The notes below the pieces were generated by a model. That model saw only the letters and a list, made by a program, of their open reading frames with translations. It did not search any database and was not told the origin of the DNA. 64,000 nucleotides of DNA from Colias croceus (taxonomy: Eukaryota > Arthropoda > Insecta > Lepidoptera > Pieridae): the NCBI RefSeq assembly GCF_905220415.1, contig NC_059551.1, forward strand, positions 3,172,001 to 3,236,000, read 5' to 3'. This document shows positions 47,921 to 58,939 of the stretch, piece by piece. Each line of letters starts with the position of its first letter. The stretch's first letter is position 1. A program made the position numbers and the translations under genes.

Positions 47921-50640
47921 TGTTTAAAATTCGCACAACTCAAAACAAAACTCAATTTTCCATAATCACGACGTTTGTGTATTTCTCAATACGGGCACGG
48001 CCTTCTAGTACGAATGTTGCAAAATTTAGCACTCGCGAATACAACGAAACTTCGAACACGTTATAGTGCAAGGAGGGAGGTGAGCGAGCGGCAGCGGTAC
48101 ACTTAGCGCACGTGATCGCGCCTCCCGTGTGACTAACCAACTGACGGATCACGGATGGACGGCTGAACGCCTGATAGCATAATGTTGCGGTGATAGGGAC
48201 ACGGGCCGAATGCGTGTGCGAAATTATAAACAACACCCGCGTGCAGCCCGGTGGATGTAACGCAACGATTCATGGAATTGACGAGATGCAATGAATATTC
48301 AATGGCTAATTCATTATCAATAATCATTAATCCATGTACTATAGCATTAACAAGATTCTTTGTTAAATGCAAACTTCTAGTATCGTAAATTATTAACATT
48401 ATGGATCGTAAGTTTACGAACATTTTGTTTTATCATAATTGAAAATCTAATTGTTTTTTAATTAACAAAATCTAGATTTAGCACATTATTGAGAACATTT
48501 TGTTTCATGATAATTGGGAATTTAATTGTCTGTTAATAATAAACATAATCTAGATTTAGCACATTAGTGAGAAAGTGCTTTACTGTCTAACTAATACGTT
48601 GAAACACGCGAGACATTTGCTGAAAATTATAATGATCAAATTCTCCAGACTGGTAAGTGAAAGTACTAGCCTTAATCTGTATCTCGTATAATTACTTAAT
48701 TAGTCCGCGCCAACGTTCCGCGAAACTAAAACGCTATCCTTAATATTAACGACTGCATACGAATTATTCATATTATTCACTGCAATACTTTTAGAAAAGC
48801 CAGTTGAAATTCTGCCTCAAAATACTAATTTAATTATTTTGCAAATTAGAACTTGCGCTTTGTTATATTAATGACAATGGGAATATATAATATTTTCTTC
48901 ACTATTTAATCAATAAAAGATTAGAAAATATCAACAGTAAGATGGGATACTTTACAATTTACAATAATTAAGTTATCTTCAAAAGCAACTGCCATATAAA
49001 GGTGAAATAAATTGAGAAAATAATGAATACATCGAGTGTGAATATTCATTTTTTTAATATAATATTTCAATAAGTATAGCAAGGTACAAAGTCTTTTTTA
49101 AAACATGATAAAAATATTATCAGCAAAGTGAAGAAGATAATATTATGATAAATAATTTCACTTCTACTATAAGATTGACGGTTTCCTTCGCTGTGTAATG
49201 ATTAGTGTGAGAGATTGTCTCCATATTTATGCATAAATGTTTGTGATCTATGAGGACTAATAAGCATAATATAAAAAAAAGACGTGTGGCACTCGGGGAC
49301 TGCTGCAGTAAAGCTATAGCATAGCATACCTTCAAGCCACACCTCCGTGCCCGTTGGAGTGGGAAGCGTGAGGTTTTTCGTTACGGAATTTCTCGATTCG
49401 GTCCCCGCGCTCAAGGCCCGCGATAGAAGCTATGCAATAGCTTAAAAAAACAAAAATGATATATAAAATGGATCCGACTTTCGTTATCCTGTTTTTCATT
49501 ATTTCATTTTATTAATGACAGATGAATAAATGTAATGATCATAATTTTAGCAACACCATAGCAAAGCCGTCTTAGTTGGTTCCCATTTGTTTTAAATATT
49601 GAAGTAGTTTATTCAGGACATGTCAAAAATGTATGAACCATAAACCCAGAATTGACAGGAATGAAATGTGTACCAATGGATTCATAATTAAATATAAAAA
49701 AATTGAAATTGAAATTACCCATTTTTTGGACATCATCTTTACCACTTATTTTATCCAAGCCATCAATATTCATTGTAAATAATTTTTTTTTAATTTTAAA
49801 TGGAAATTTACAGTCCGACATACCTAATCAGAGATCTATCTATGTATTTTATTTTTAGTGTCAAATAGGCTAACAGAACACTATCAACAAGTAGTAAAAC
49901 TGGTCCTTAGAATATAAATCAATGATGATGAATTGATGAGTATATAATATTATGCTTAAAACTTTAAAAGCTTTTAAATGCCTAAGGTTTTTTAGAAGAA
50001 ACAAATGCCATGATTCAAGCTATGATTATATTCAACGTTATTTTTCTAGAATAACAATCATTTCACTTAAATATGCTAATTTCAGTTAAATTGTTGATTG
50101 TTTAGGCTAACTAAAGAAATCGCCGATATTTACTACAAAATAAGGTTATGTTACACATAAAGAGATACTTTAAAGTAAATGTATAAAATATTACAATATT
50201 TAATACCTTTCATCGTCTTCTTCAATTGCTTTGCTCGTAGTTGCACATTTATTTCTTTTGTTATCCATCTTCATAACACACAAACCACAAAATACACTGA
50301 CGTGCGATCATAATTAGCAAGTTATTACATACATATACACGAATATATGATTTTTTACGTAATTGGAAAAAATAACAATAATTACCATTAAATCTATGTT
50401 GAACTATAAAAATTCTGTACGTTTGTTTTGTTTATAAATAATTTCTATATTCAGAAACAATCATACCTACTATTTTTTCAGGTTATGACGTTATGACGTG
50501 ACATTGACAATCACGTAAGTGTCATTTGTCAGTTTTTTTTTTTTTTTTTTTTTCTGTTATGGCAAGAAGATAACCATTTGCCAGTGTCAAGTTAAAGGTA
50601 GGGAAACCATACACGGGAAAATAGGGTAGGACGATAGCAA
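47921..50640. other. Upstream flank of the 47.9-kb exon; intron
   Basis: 47.92-48.15 kb is GC-richer and probably promoter/5' UTR of the alternative exon. A direct repeat with the core AACATTTTGTTT(T/C)AT and AATCTAGATTTAGCACATTA (48419-48490 and 48493-48567) follows. A GC-rich repeat fragment lies at 49.28-49.45 kb. The remainder has no recognised content; a poly-T tract of about 22 lies at 50532. Confidence 0.4.
49283..49450 (-). repeat. Repeat fragment related to the target at 24.25 kb
   Basis: Minus strand starts near AAGCTATTGCATAGCTTC, continues GCGGGCCTTGAGCGCGGGGA, and ends with CCCCGAGTGCCACACGTC. The end AAGCTATGCAATAGCTTAAA also surrounds the 211-bp insertion at 24267-24477, so the same family was the target there. 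GC-rich compared with its surroundings. Class unknown. Confidence 0.5.
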
Positions 50641-50736
50641 GGTGATCAAAAGAGTTTAGGAAAAAAATAATAATACTTACATTATATTAATACATATTTA
50701 CATAAATTAAATAGATTATATGGAAATTAATGAACA

Positions 50737-51744
50737 TTACAATTTGATATTATTGCTACATATAAAATTAGATATATTACTTAGATATTTTTTAGGGTAC
50801 ATAAATAGATAGGACATACGAGTAGGAAGAGGAACATTTGAGGATATTAAGGAATCAAAAAAGGAAGAATGGTCGTATAGAGAGCAAGAGAAAAATATGT
50901 GGTCTATATTTCCCTCGTCCTCTCCACACTCGCAAACTTCAGTATTTAACACACCAATTCTGGCTAAATGACTAGGAATACACATATGTCCAATTCTCAT
51001 GCGACTTATTGAAGATATAACCAATTTATTTGCTTCAACACCAACAAACCAAGGCTTTATTGGAATTGTCGGTTGGATTCTATAAAAATTCCTTCCCTTA
51101 CATTGCCCAGTATCTGCCCAGACTGTATTCCACGTTTCAAAGAGATATCGCTTCGGTAATGTTAGCAGATCATGAGAATAGTTCATGTATGGAAACATAT
51201 CTCCACACTGCACCGCATCCTTGGCCAAGCTATCAGCCCTATCATTTCCTTGGATTCCACGATGGCTCGGGATCCAAGCAAAAGTTACCAGGTAACCTAG
51301 ATTAATGCATTCATATAACTTATTTTTGATTTGAAAAATAACAGGGTAAAATGGTTTATTGTAAAAAGAATATTTATCTAAGCATTGCAGAGAACTCATT
51401 GAATCAGAAAAAATTACAGATTTAGGTAGCTTCATTAATTTAATATATTCTAATGCTTTTAGGAGCCCAAAGCACTCTCCAGTAAAGACTGAAGACTCCG
51501 GCGGTAGCTTAATCTTTTGTGTAATCTTATATTGAACGTGAAATATACCAACTCCAACACAACTATCAGTTGATGATTTAGACGCATCAGTAAAAATATG
51601 ATGCCAATTACGCCACTCCTTATCAACATTAAATCTAAAGTTTACATTTGAATCTATATTATCATGCTTACTGATTCCTATATTGTACTTTATAATTGGT
51701 TTGATCAAAAGGCTCTGGTAGTTATAAGCAAAAAGCCTAAGCAA
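50737..51744 (-). pseudogene. LINE ORF2, C-terminal RNase H part (out of frame)
   Basis: Begins after the frame change near 51740. RNase H motifs: HIFTDASKSSTDS (first Asp), SSVFTGECFGLLKALEY (Glu), VIFSDSMSSLQCL (second Asp) and WIPSHRGIQGNDRADSLAK (His/Asp). A Cys/His cluster follows (CECGEDEGNIDHIFFSC), usual at the C-terminus of these polyproteins. No stop codons inside. Confidence 0.8.
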
Positions 51745-51749
51745 AAAGC
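51724..51749. repeat. 13-bp tandem duplication that breaks LINE ORF2
   Basis: Plus strand ATAAGCAAAAAGC (51724-51736) followed by CTAAGCAAAAAGC (51737-51749), 12 of 13 bases equal. A 13-bp gain shifts the frame by one and creates the TAG stop of the RT part; the RNase H frame resumes directly after it. Confidence 0.88.
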
Positions 51750-54466
51750 GGTAAAACTGGTGACTGAAAAATATTGGTTGACATTGAAATGAATTTACGG
51801 TAACTTACAATTAAGCAAGGTATAGATTTATTTTTCCAGAATGAAGACGTACGTATTCGATCGTTTAACATTTTTAACCTGTTTATTAATGGATGGTTGG
51901 TGAATTGTACTATACGGAACAAAAATCTATCAGATAAATATTGCCTTCTGATCGTCAGTGGAGGATCTCCACATTCAACCTGAAGGGCGTTTATGGGACT
52001 CGATTTCATAGCACCTAAAACAATCCGGAGGGCTTTAGCTTGAATTTTATCCAACTTGTGAAGAGCAGTTATATTTCCACTTTCTAATAAAAACATTCCG
52101 TAGTCTAGGATACTACGAAGCAAGGCATTATATACCAATTTCATACAAGAAGGATGTGCACCCCACCAAACCCCAGAAAGACATCGTAACATATTTAAAA
52201 TATTTTCACATTTTGTACAAATGTAGTCGATGTGAAAAGTACCTGTCATTTTACTATCTAAGATAATACCTAAAAATTTTGCATGATTTTGAATTGGAAT
52301 TTGTTTATTATTATAAGTGACACAAACCCTAGGAACTATTCGTTTTTTTGTAAACACTACCGCAACGCTCTTATCAATAGAAATATCCAAACCATTTTGA
52401 TCCATCCATCGATTAAGATCAGCAAGACCATTATTTAACAAAATACTGGCCGTCTCTAATTTTGAATCAACAGTGTACAATACCAAATCATCAGCATATT
52501 GAAGGACATTGACATAACTACTAAATACATTTTCTAGGTCATAACTATAAACATTATATAGAATAGGACTTAGAACTGACCCTTGTGGAAGACCTTTACT
52601 GATAGTACGGACAATACTAACTGTGTCGTCAACATTACAAACCACATGTCTTTCTTTTAATATATTTATAATGAAATTAACCAATAAAGCAGGGATGTTC
52701 ATTTTATAAAGTTTATTCTGGAGTATTGAGATGACTACATTGTCATATGCCGAACGAATGTCTAGAAACGCGGCAATAACTTGTTGATCATTTGAAAAAG
52801 CTAAATTTATATCCGTAGTTAGGATGCTGATGTTGCCAATAGCACTTTTCGACTTACGAAAGCCGAATTGCGTCTTTGAAAGGATTTTGTTGTGTTCTAG
52901 GAACCACTCCAAACGGTTTTTTATTAAATGTTCTGAAATTTTGGTTAATACAGACGACAAAGCAACGGGTCTGTATGAAGACACTGCAGTTGGAGATTTA
53001 TTTGGTTTTAAAATTGGAATGATTTCTTGAGATTTCCAAGACAGCGGAACATTCCCAGAAATCATGATGGAATTAATAAGATCAAGATAATAGTTTAAGC
53101 AATTTTCAGAAAGATGTGATATAAAAGAATACGGAATTCCATCCAACCCAGGAGCAGAATCTTTAACAGATGATAAAATACCTTTAAGTTCATCAAGTGT
53201 AAACAGTGAAGCTAATAGTGAGCCATAATTATGGTCCATAGGGCAGATTATAGGAGGCTTTAATTGAATAAACTCTCTTGCTGTAGACGGGGCTAAATTA
53301 TCCATAAAATTACTAGCTAATTCCTTTGATATTATTGATGTCTGTTCTTTGAAAGCTGATCGGAAGCGTCTAATATTTTTCCATACTTCTCTGGAGCATG
53401 TTTCGGGTGCTAAAGATGAGCAAAAAGATTTCCAACCTTCTCGTTTCTTCTTTTTAAGCAGTAATCTGGTGGAATTGATAGCTTGAGAAAGAAATTCATA
53501 ATTTATTTCGGACATGTCATTGGCATATATTTTTTCAATGCGCTTTCTTTCTTTAACAGCATTACTACATTCTTCATCCCACCAAGGAGGACTTGGAATT
53601 TTCGAAGGATGCATAGATTTGTGGGGTAAAGTTTTATCAGCTGCATCAATCAAGATCTTGGCTAAATGTACAGAACAAGACTCTTCATTGCTTGCATTAA
53701 TCTCAGGCAACTCTTTAACTTGGCGATCAACCTCTTCTTTAAACTTATGCCAGTCTGCATTATGGAGCTTATACCTCAAACGAGGCTTTATGCTTGTATT
53801 ATGTATTTTGTTTCCTATAGGAATGGTCATTAATAGGGGAAAATGATCACTACCAAATGAAGTTGCTAGAGGACACCAAGAAATATATGATGCTAATCCT
53901 GGAGAGCAAAGAGAGAGATCTACCGCACTAAAAATTTCATTCGCTCGTGTACGTCTTGTTCGCTCACCTGTATTGAGCATGCATAAATTATACTTGTCAA
54001 AGATATTTAAAAGTTGTACGCCGCTACTATTCGTAATACTACTTCCCCAGTATTGATGATGGGCATTAAAATCACCCAGTATCAACAAAGGGGTAGAAAT
54101 AGAGCTAATTAAATTTTGTATATAGGTAAACGTAGAAGCAGTGCTATATGATATATAAATTGAAATGATAGAGAGACTATTTTTTAGATTAATTCCAACA
54201 TTATTTAAATATTTATTATTGTGAGCTGGTAATACTAATCGTTTAAATTGTATAGACTTTTTGATGAGTATGGCAGCACCACCATACCCATCAATTCTGT
54301 CATCACGAACACAAACATAACCTGGAATTCTAAAATTGAGATTTGGTTTTAGCCAAGTCTCATTAAGAGCGATTATAATAGGATCATGCTTATTTATAAT
54401 ATGAATTAAATCCGATTTCTTAGGAATTATGCTCCTGCAGTTCCACTGTATTATTTTGGAATCCAT
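51737..54466 (-). pseudogene. LINE ORF2: AP endonuclease and reverse transcriptase
   Basis: 909 codons. Residues 1-220: APE-type endonuclease with IIQWNCRSI, LNETWL, ILGDFNAHHQYWG and SFGSDHFPLL. Residues about 410-720: reverse transcriptase with SAPGLDGIPY, RPVALSSVLTKISE, AFLDIRSAYDNV, GLPQGSVLSPILYNVY and the catalytic LQYADDLVLY. The frame ends at TAG 51737 inside a 13-bp tandem duplication; downstream RNase H is in another frame. Overlaps ORF1 by 47 bp (54420-54466), typical of coupled translation in such elements. Confidence 0.85.
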
Positions 54467-55376
54467 TATTATTACATATTATGCTATCAATTAACTTATA
54501 CAAAGTGGCAACGTTGGACGGTTTTAATGTTTTATTTTTTAATAAAGTGTTTATCAAAGAAGTTATAATATCCATAATCTGAGATGTTTCGGTTTCATTA
54601 TGGACCACTTGATATCCGCAGCCATTTTCAGGCGTAGGAATCTGAGCTTGTCTAATAATATCATTATGAGCAACTTTATCATAACCCTTTATAGACTTAG
54701 GAGGCAATTTAGGTTTTAAATGAAAAGTTTTTTTGTACGAAGAATTTGTATTATTAACACTTATTCTGTTTGGGGTTGAATTAGAAGAGGGTGCCATCAA
54801 TACCTCGCCATATGATTTTGTAATTTGTGGGTAAAATTTACTTGCCTCACCATAAGAAATATTTTTTTGAGCCATACATATTTTGATATCTTTTTGCCGT
54901 TTATACTCAGGACAGATTTTGTTAGAAGCATAATGGAAACCAGAACATAATAAACATGACGCACAGTCTTCTTCAACCGTACAAGAGTCGCCTGTGTGGT
55001 CTTGACCACATTTGTAACACCTAGGTTTCGAACGACAAATATTTTTAGTGTGACCATATCTACAACATTTATAACATTGGATGGTAGGGAAAATATATAA
55101 ATTTACTGGCAAAGAGTTATAACAAACATAGACACGCTCAGGAAGAACTTGTCCATCAAATGTTATAACAACTGATTGTGTAGGTTTCCAAGATATAGTA
55201 CCATTAATATTAACCTTATAATTTATCCTTCGGACCTTAATTATTTTACCACAACCTACTGGGGTGGACACATATTCTTTTACTTCCTCGGGGGACCACT
55301 CGGATGGAATGCCTTTAACAATACCAATTCTGGTAATATTGAATGATGGAATTTTTGCACTAAGATTATAACTACT
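54420..55376 (-). pseudogene. LINE ORF1, nucleic-acid-binding part with zinc knuckles
   Basis: Contains GIVKGIPSEWSPEEVKEYV and three Cys/His knuckles: CYKCCRYGHTKNIC, CYKCGQDHTGDSC and CLLCSGFHYASNKIC. The N-terminal part of the same ORF is displaced to 57737-58224 by the Merlin insertion (the protein break is at ...KNL / SSYN). This protein coats LINE RNA in the family. Ser/Asn-rich C-terminus. Confidence 0.82.
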
Positions 55377-55631
55377 CAAATTTTTGGGGTTTCTTTAGTT
55401 AACTGCCGCACGTATTATAGGTTTTTTGTGGGGGGGAGGGGGGGGAGGAGGGGGGGACCCTCCCACCAAAAGGGGGAAGTTAGGAAACCAATAGTTTTGG
55501 AGAAAAATCAATTTTCCTATTCTAACCTCAAAATGTATGGAATTGGTGGATGGATAAAACTTTAGGTAGTGAGTGCTTGGAAAGTATATCCGTGAAATGA
55601 AACACATTAATAGATTAAAAAAATATATTTA

Positions 55632-57213
55632 TTAAAATTTATACACATGATTTATTGCTTTTATTAGTTCATAAAATGGGTCCAATTTATTTTTTTGGAC
55701 CCATCTCCGCCACTGATATTCAATTACAACATCTGCAAAGTTGGACGGGTGGTTATAATTGTCTTTTTTAAACCAACGTTTAACCACCCGCCATTGGGCC
55801 TCAATTCGTTGGGTATGAGTCCCATCTGGAGCCACAAAGGGATTATCAGGATCCGAGTGGTTCACTTTTTTGTGAATATAGCCATGTTCTGCCAAGCAAT
55901 CGTAGGCCCGCCAGAAGTCCGTGTGTATAGTAGTCCCCTCTAGAACATGTTTTTTGATGAGGGGCACTAGTACTTCCGCTGACCTTATATTATCTGGGCA
56001 AACTTCTAGTCTCAGGTCCTCACTCCCATCCTCGATGAGGCCCAACACCCAGTGGCCTTCCACTCGTCGACCTAAAACAAAGAAACATACTTTATAAAGA
56101 ATGAAAACATACTTTGAAGTGGAAATCGCCCTAAAGTCGCTTCTGGCACTCGCCGGCCGCTGCCGCGGCACGCTCGCTTCGCTCGCTCGGCTCGTGCGGC
56201 AGTTCAAGGGTTAAACCTAACACGCTCGTCGCTTCGCTCCTCGCTACCTATTTAACCTCGCTACCTAAGTTTTCACCCGAAAGGCAAATTAGTTCACACA
56301 ATTTATCACTACATAGTATAAAACAAAGTCGCTTTCTCTGTCCCTATGTCCCTTTGTATGCTTAAATCTTTAAAACTACGCAACGGATTTTGATGCGGTC
56401 TTTTTTAAAAGATAGAGTGATTCAAGAGGAAGGTTTTAGTTCATATATAATTTATTAGGTTTTAGACAAAGCGGGCGAAGCCGCGGGCGGTAAGCTAGTA
56501 AACTATATAATGAAAATAAAATTGTTCTTACCTTTGTTAAATTTTCTAACTCCAAACTTCGACTCATCAATCTGGACAATTTTTCAGGGCCACCTATCTT
56601 GCCAATTGTCTCTTGTTTCTCCAGCTGGTATATTGCTACAGTCTCGCGACAGTAATTATACCAGTCGGAAACTGTAGCCATCGACAAACATTGTAGCCCC
56701 CCCCCTCATGTCAGGGTCTTCCTCGATTGCCGTCTCATAACTCCACCGGCGGGTGAAACAATACATTAAGTGAAACACCTGCGGCAGAGTAATTTTTGCT
56801 CTCTCGAACCACGTGTTTCTTGCCCGTGTAATTTTGCCACGGGCATTACGGCAGGGAGCCTTGTGGCACCGAAAATAGCCCACATTATTTTCAGTTAATT
56901 CAATCCGCATTGGTGAGCGGTGTCGGGGGCATAATTTTTGCATTGGTATCATTTGATTTGCTTCTGCAAATTCAATGCACTGCTCCTTCGTGCCGCACTC
57001 CCTCACTAGACGAGCGTGATTCATTCTTTGTAGAATTTCATCCACGTACAAACGACGAGGTACGTAGTCTCCGTACAGCTCTCGATTGCCGTCGTTGGGG
57101 TCCGGCAAGAGCTCTCCGTCCTGGTCGTTGTCTGCACGGGGAATGAGGTCCGCGGCGCCCGAGGGGCCCGCCAAGCCCGAGGGGCCGGCGACATCGTCGG
57201 CAGGTAGTTCCAT
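55632..57213 (-). pseudogene. Merlin transposase (ISXO2/IS1595-like DDE), frameshifted
   Basis: Start at ATG 57213 (ELPADDVAGPSG). An N-terminal zinc-ribbon-like region has CPRHRSPM and YFRCHKAPC. A long helical part YETAIEEDPDMRGG leads to TVSDWYNYCRE. Catalytic stretches: DESKFG (first Asp, near 56555), HTDFWRAYDCL (second Asp) and HTQRIEAQWRVVKRWF (Glu). An intron is likely: donor 56532/56531 (AAAG|GTAAG), acceptor TTTTAG at 56072, joining NKG to RRVEGHWVLG. Two indels break the frame: one surplus base in a G9 run (56697-56705) and one missing A in the A5 run at about 56570-56574. They compensate, so both changes are probably recent decay. Confidence 0.82.
56395..56505. repeat. Dispersed SINE-like repeat in the Merlin intron
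   Basis: Contains CAACGGATTTTGATGCGGTC and GCGGGCGAAGCCGCGGGCGG, ending TAAGCTAGT, i.e. the CTAG family inverted. It lies between the putative donor and acceptor of the transposase intron. Confidence 0.55.
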
Positions 57214-57745
57214 TTCAAACAAAGGCAAGTCCAGGTACAGCGCGTGGGTCGTCGTTAGGGCAAGGTCCAAAATCCAAAAAAACGTAAGCCGGGTCGTCGT
57301 GGGAAGCAGGTACAAGTGCAGGTAGAGCGCGGGGGTCGTTAGGAGATCACAAAAAACAAAAGAGCACATTCCAGGTACGCAAGCGCAAAAGGAATGCCGT
57401 TATTTTTTATTTCAATGTCAATGTCAAATCTCTCTATACGTTCCATTTTACGACAACTAAAATCCAAAATTATCCATATTTTAGACACATTTTGACGCAT
57501 CAATGCACTAAAGTCACAGTAAAGTGAAATGGAACGTCTTGGTCCGCTTTTTTTGCACAACAAAACGGAGAAATGCGCTTTTTTCGTACAAAAAATTATA
57601 AACTTTAAAAATTAATAACTAAAAAACTACAAGTTTCCTAACGATAATATTTCGGAATTACAATCTTACATTACGTAGCTAACTAACAATATAAATATTT
57701 CGAACAAATTCGTGCGACAGTTAACTAAAGCCAACCCAAATTTTT

Positions 57746-58224
57746 ATTTTTGATGAACTCATTAGCATCCTGCGCTGTTGTGAATGCAACAATGCAACGG
57801 TTTCTGCCTATTTTTTTAATGCTACCAGATACAATGTTTTTTATGTTATTGTTCTTTAAAAACCAAAAGTAATGGGATGCAGAGTAGAGCCATCGCCGGG
57901 TGATGTTTCAGTTCTCTGTACATGAACAATATAAGGGAAGGAATCTGAAGGTACATATTCACACCGACTATCTTGTAAAGCAACAGAGTCATGTAATTTA
58001 GTATTATCATTAGGTCTATTTAGTTTATCACCAACATCAATATTTTCAGTGATCATTGATTCATTTGAATCTTTTGCATGCTTTCTATAGCGACGTTTCT
58101 TTGGAGTACTCTCCAAATTCAGATCTAGGCATGTATTTGTAACATTTGGGATAGTAATGTAACTAGCTACCTCAGGACCGGGGGTAACCAGTCCTGGGGG
58201 AATAGGATCCGGAGGATCGTTCAT
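57746..58224 (-). pseudogene. LINE ORF1, N-terminal part beyond the Merlin insertion
   Basis: From ATG 58224: Pro-rich start (NDPPDPIPPGLVTPGPE), then a region up to PYIVHVQRTE and HPITFG. At a short A run (57858-57862, plus strand) the frame shifts by one; the next frame continues with IKNIVSGSIKKIGRNRC and FTTAQDANEFIK to the insertion point. Only this one indel separates it from continuity with the 55376 part. Confidence 0.75.
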
Positions 58225-58803
58225 AGAACAATCAGACCGAACCTTACCTCACGAAATTTAACTTTTTACATACTATAAATTAAATATATACAAAAACTTA
58301 CCTAAATAAACACTAACTATACACAATTAATAAAATATATACAATTATAAACAATATATACAAAACCAAACTCCACTGATCATATAAAAATTAATTATTT
58401 TAACAGCCAAGAAAAATTACACCCGCTTCATTCGAAGTTTCCCGCGCTTTCCTCCATTTGTCAGTTGTCATCCACATAGATGATTATAAAATAAAAATAT
58501 AAAATCATAAAATTATGTAGGTAATACATATATAGATATATAGGTAACAACATAAATAAAAGTAATGTTTATCAAACAGGTTTATCATATAAAAAATGTG
58601 CTAAAAGACGCGAAAGAATAAATTGTGCAAAATAAAGGTTCACTACATTAAATTAATTTGATTTATCTTCGCAAATATACAGTAATACAATTTGCTATTC
58701 GTTCTTTCAGGAGTACCAGCTTCGCATGCTATGTATAAAAAGTAAAACGTTACTTGTTCTTATTACCTACTACGAAGCCTACTACCCTTATTTTATAACT
58801 TAC

Positions 58804-58938
58804 CGGAATGTATTCAACTTGTCAATCACACCGCTTAGAGGATTTTTGCGGAGAGGCCCGGGGGATCCACCAGGCGAGTTCTCTCTGGACTCCGCAGCGA
58901 GCGCCCGAGCGACCATGAGGTCTTGTTCGTTTAACATC
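58804..58938 (-). CDS. Nadk: Distal alternative first coding exon of NAD kinase (58.9 kb)
   Basis: Acceptor CTTTACAG|G precedes ATG at 58937, so a non-coding 5' exon is likely further right. 44 codons plus 2 bases end at donor TTCCG|GTAAGT. The frame (LNEQDLMVARALAAESREN, GGSPGPLRKNPLSGVIDK) is GC-rich against an AT-rich background. The 2-base overhang fits the common exon at 25322-25405, giving [14 protein letters not shown]. The I-type LINE, its Merlin guest, the DIRS element and other insertions all lie between this exon and its partner, an intron of 33 kb. Assignment to NAD kinase is inferred. Confidence 0.62.
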
Positions 58939-58939
58939 C

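Larger units (their letters stand above)
55386..57736 (-). mobile_element. Merlin-type DNA transposon inserted in the LINE
   Basis: 9-bp target duplication CAAATTTTT at 55377-55385 and 57737-57745. Inverted ends: GGGGTTTCTTTAGTTAACTG (left) and, inverted, GGTTGGCTTTAGTTAACTG (right), continuing C/TCGCACG. It encodes an IS1595/ISXO2-like transposase, which with 8-9 bp duplications defines the Merlin superfamily. Length 2351 bp. A G/C-homopolymer stretch (GTGGGGGGGAGGGGGGGGAG) lies just inside the left end. Orientation of the transposase is minus. Confidence 0.88.
50655..58250 (-). mobile_element. I-type LINE, near full length, split by a Merlin insertion
   Basis: On the minus strand: ORF1 start region (57856-58224 and beyond), Merlin insertion 55386-57736, rest of ORF1 (54420-55376), ORF2 with endonuclease and reverse transcriptase (51737-54466) and RNase H (50737-51744), then a short AT-rich 3' UTR ending in TATTATTATTTTTTT at about 50655. 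Endonuclease + RT + RNase H with a CCHC-bearing ORF1 is the layout of the I group. The 5' limit (58.23-58.48 kb) is not determined, since no target duplication was recognised. Confidence 0.85.

Noticed and set aside
51030..51305. Plus-strand frames opposite the LINE (also 52824-53030 and 53514-53846)
   Set aside because: They are antisense shadows of the LINE ORF2 reading frame without own similarity.
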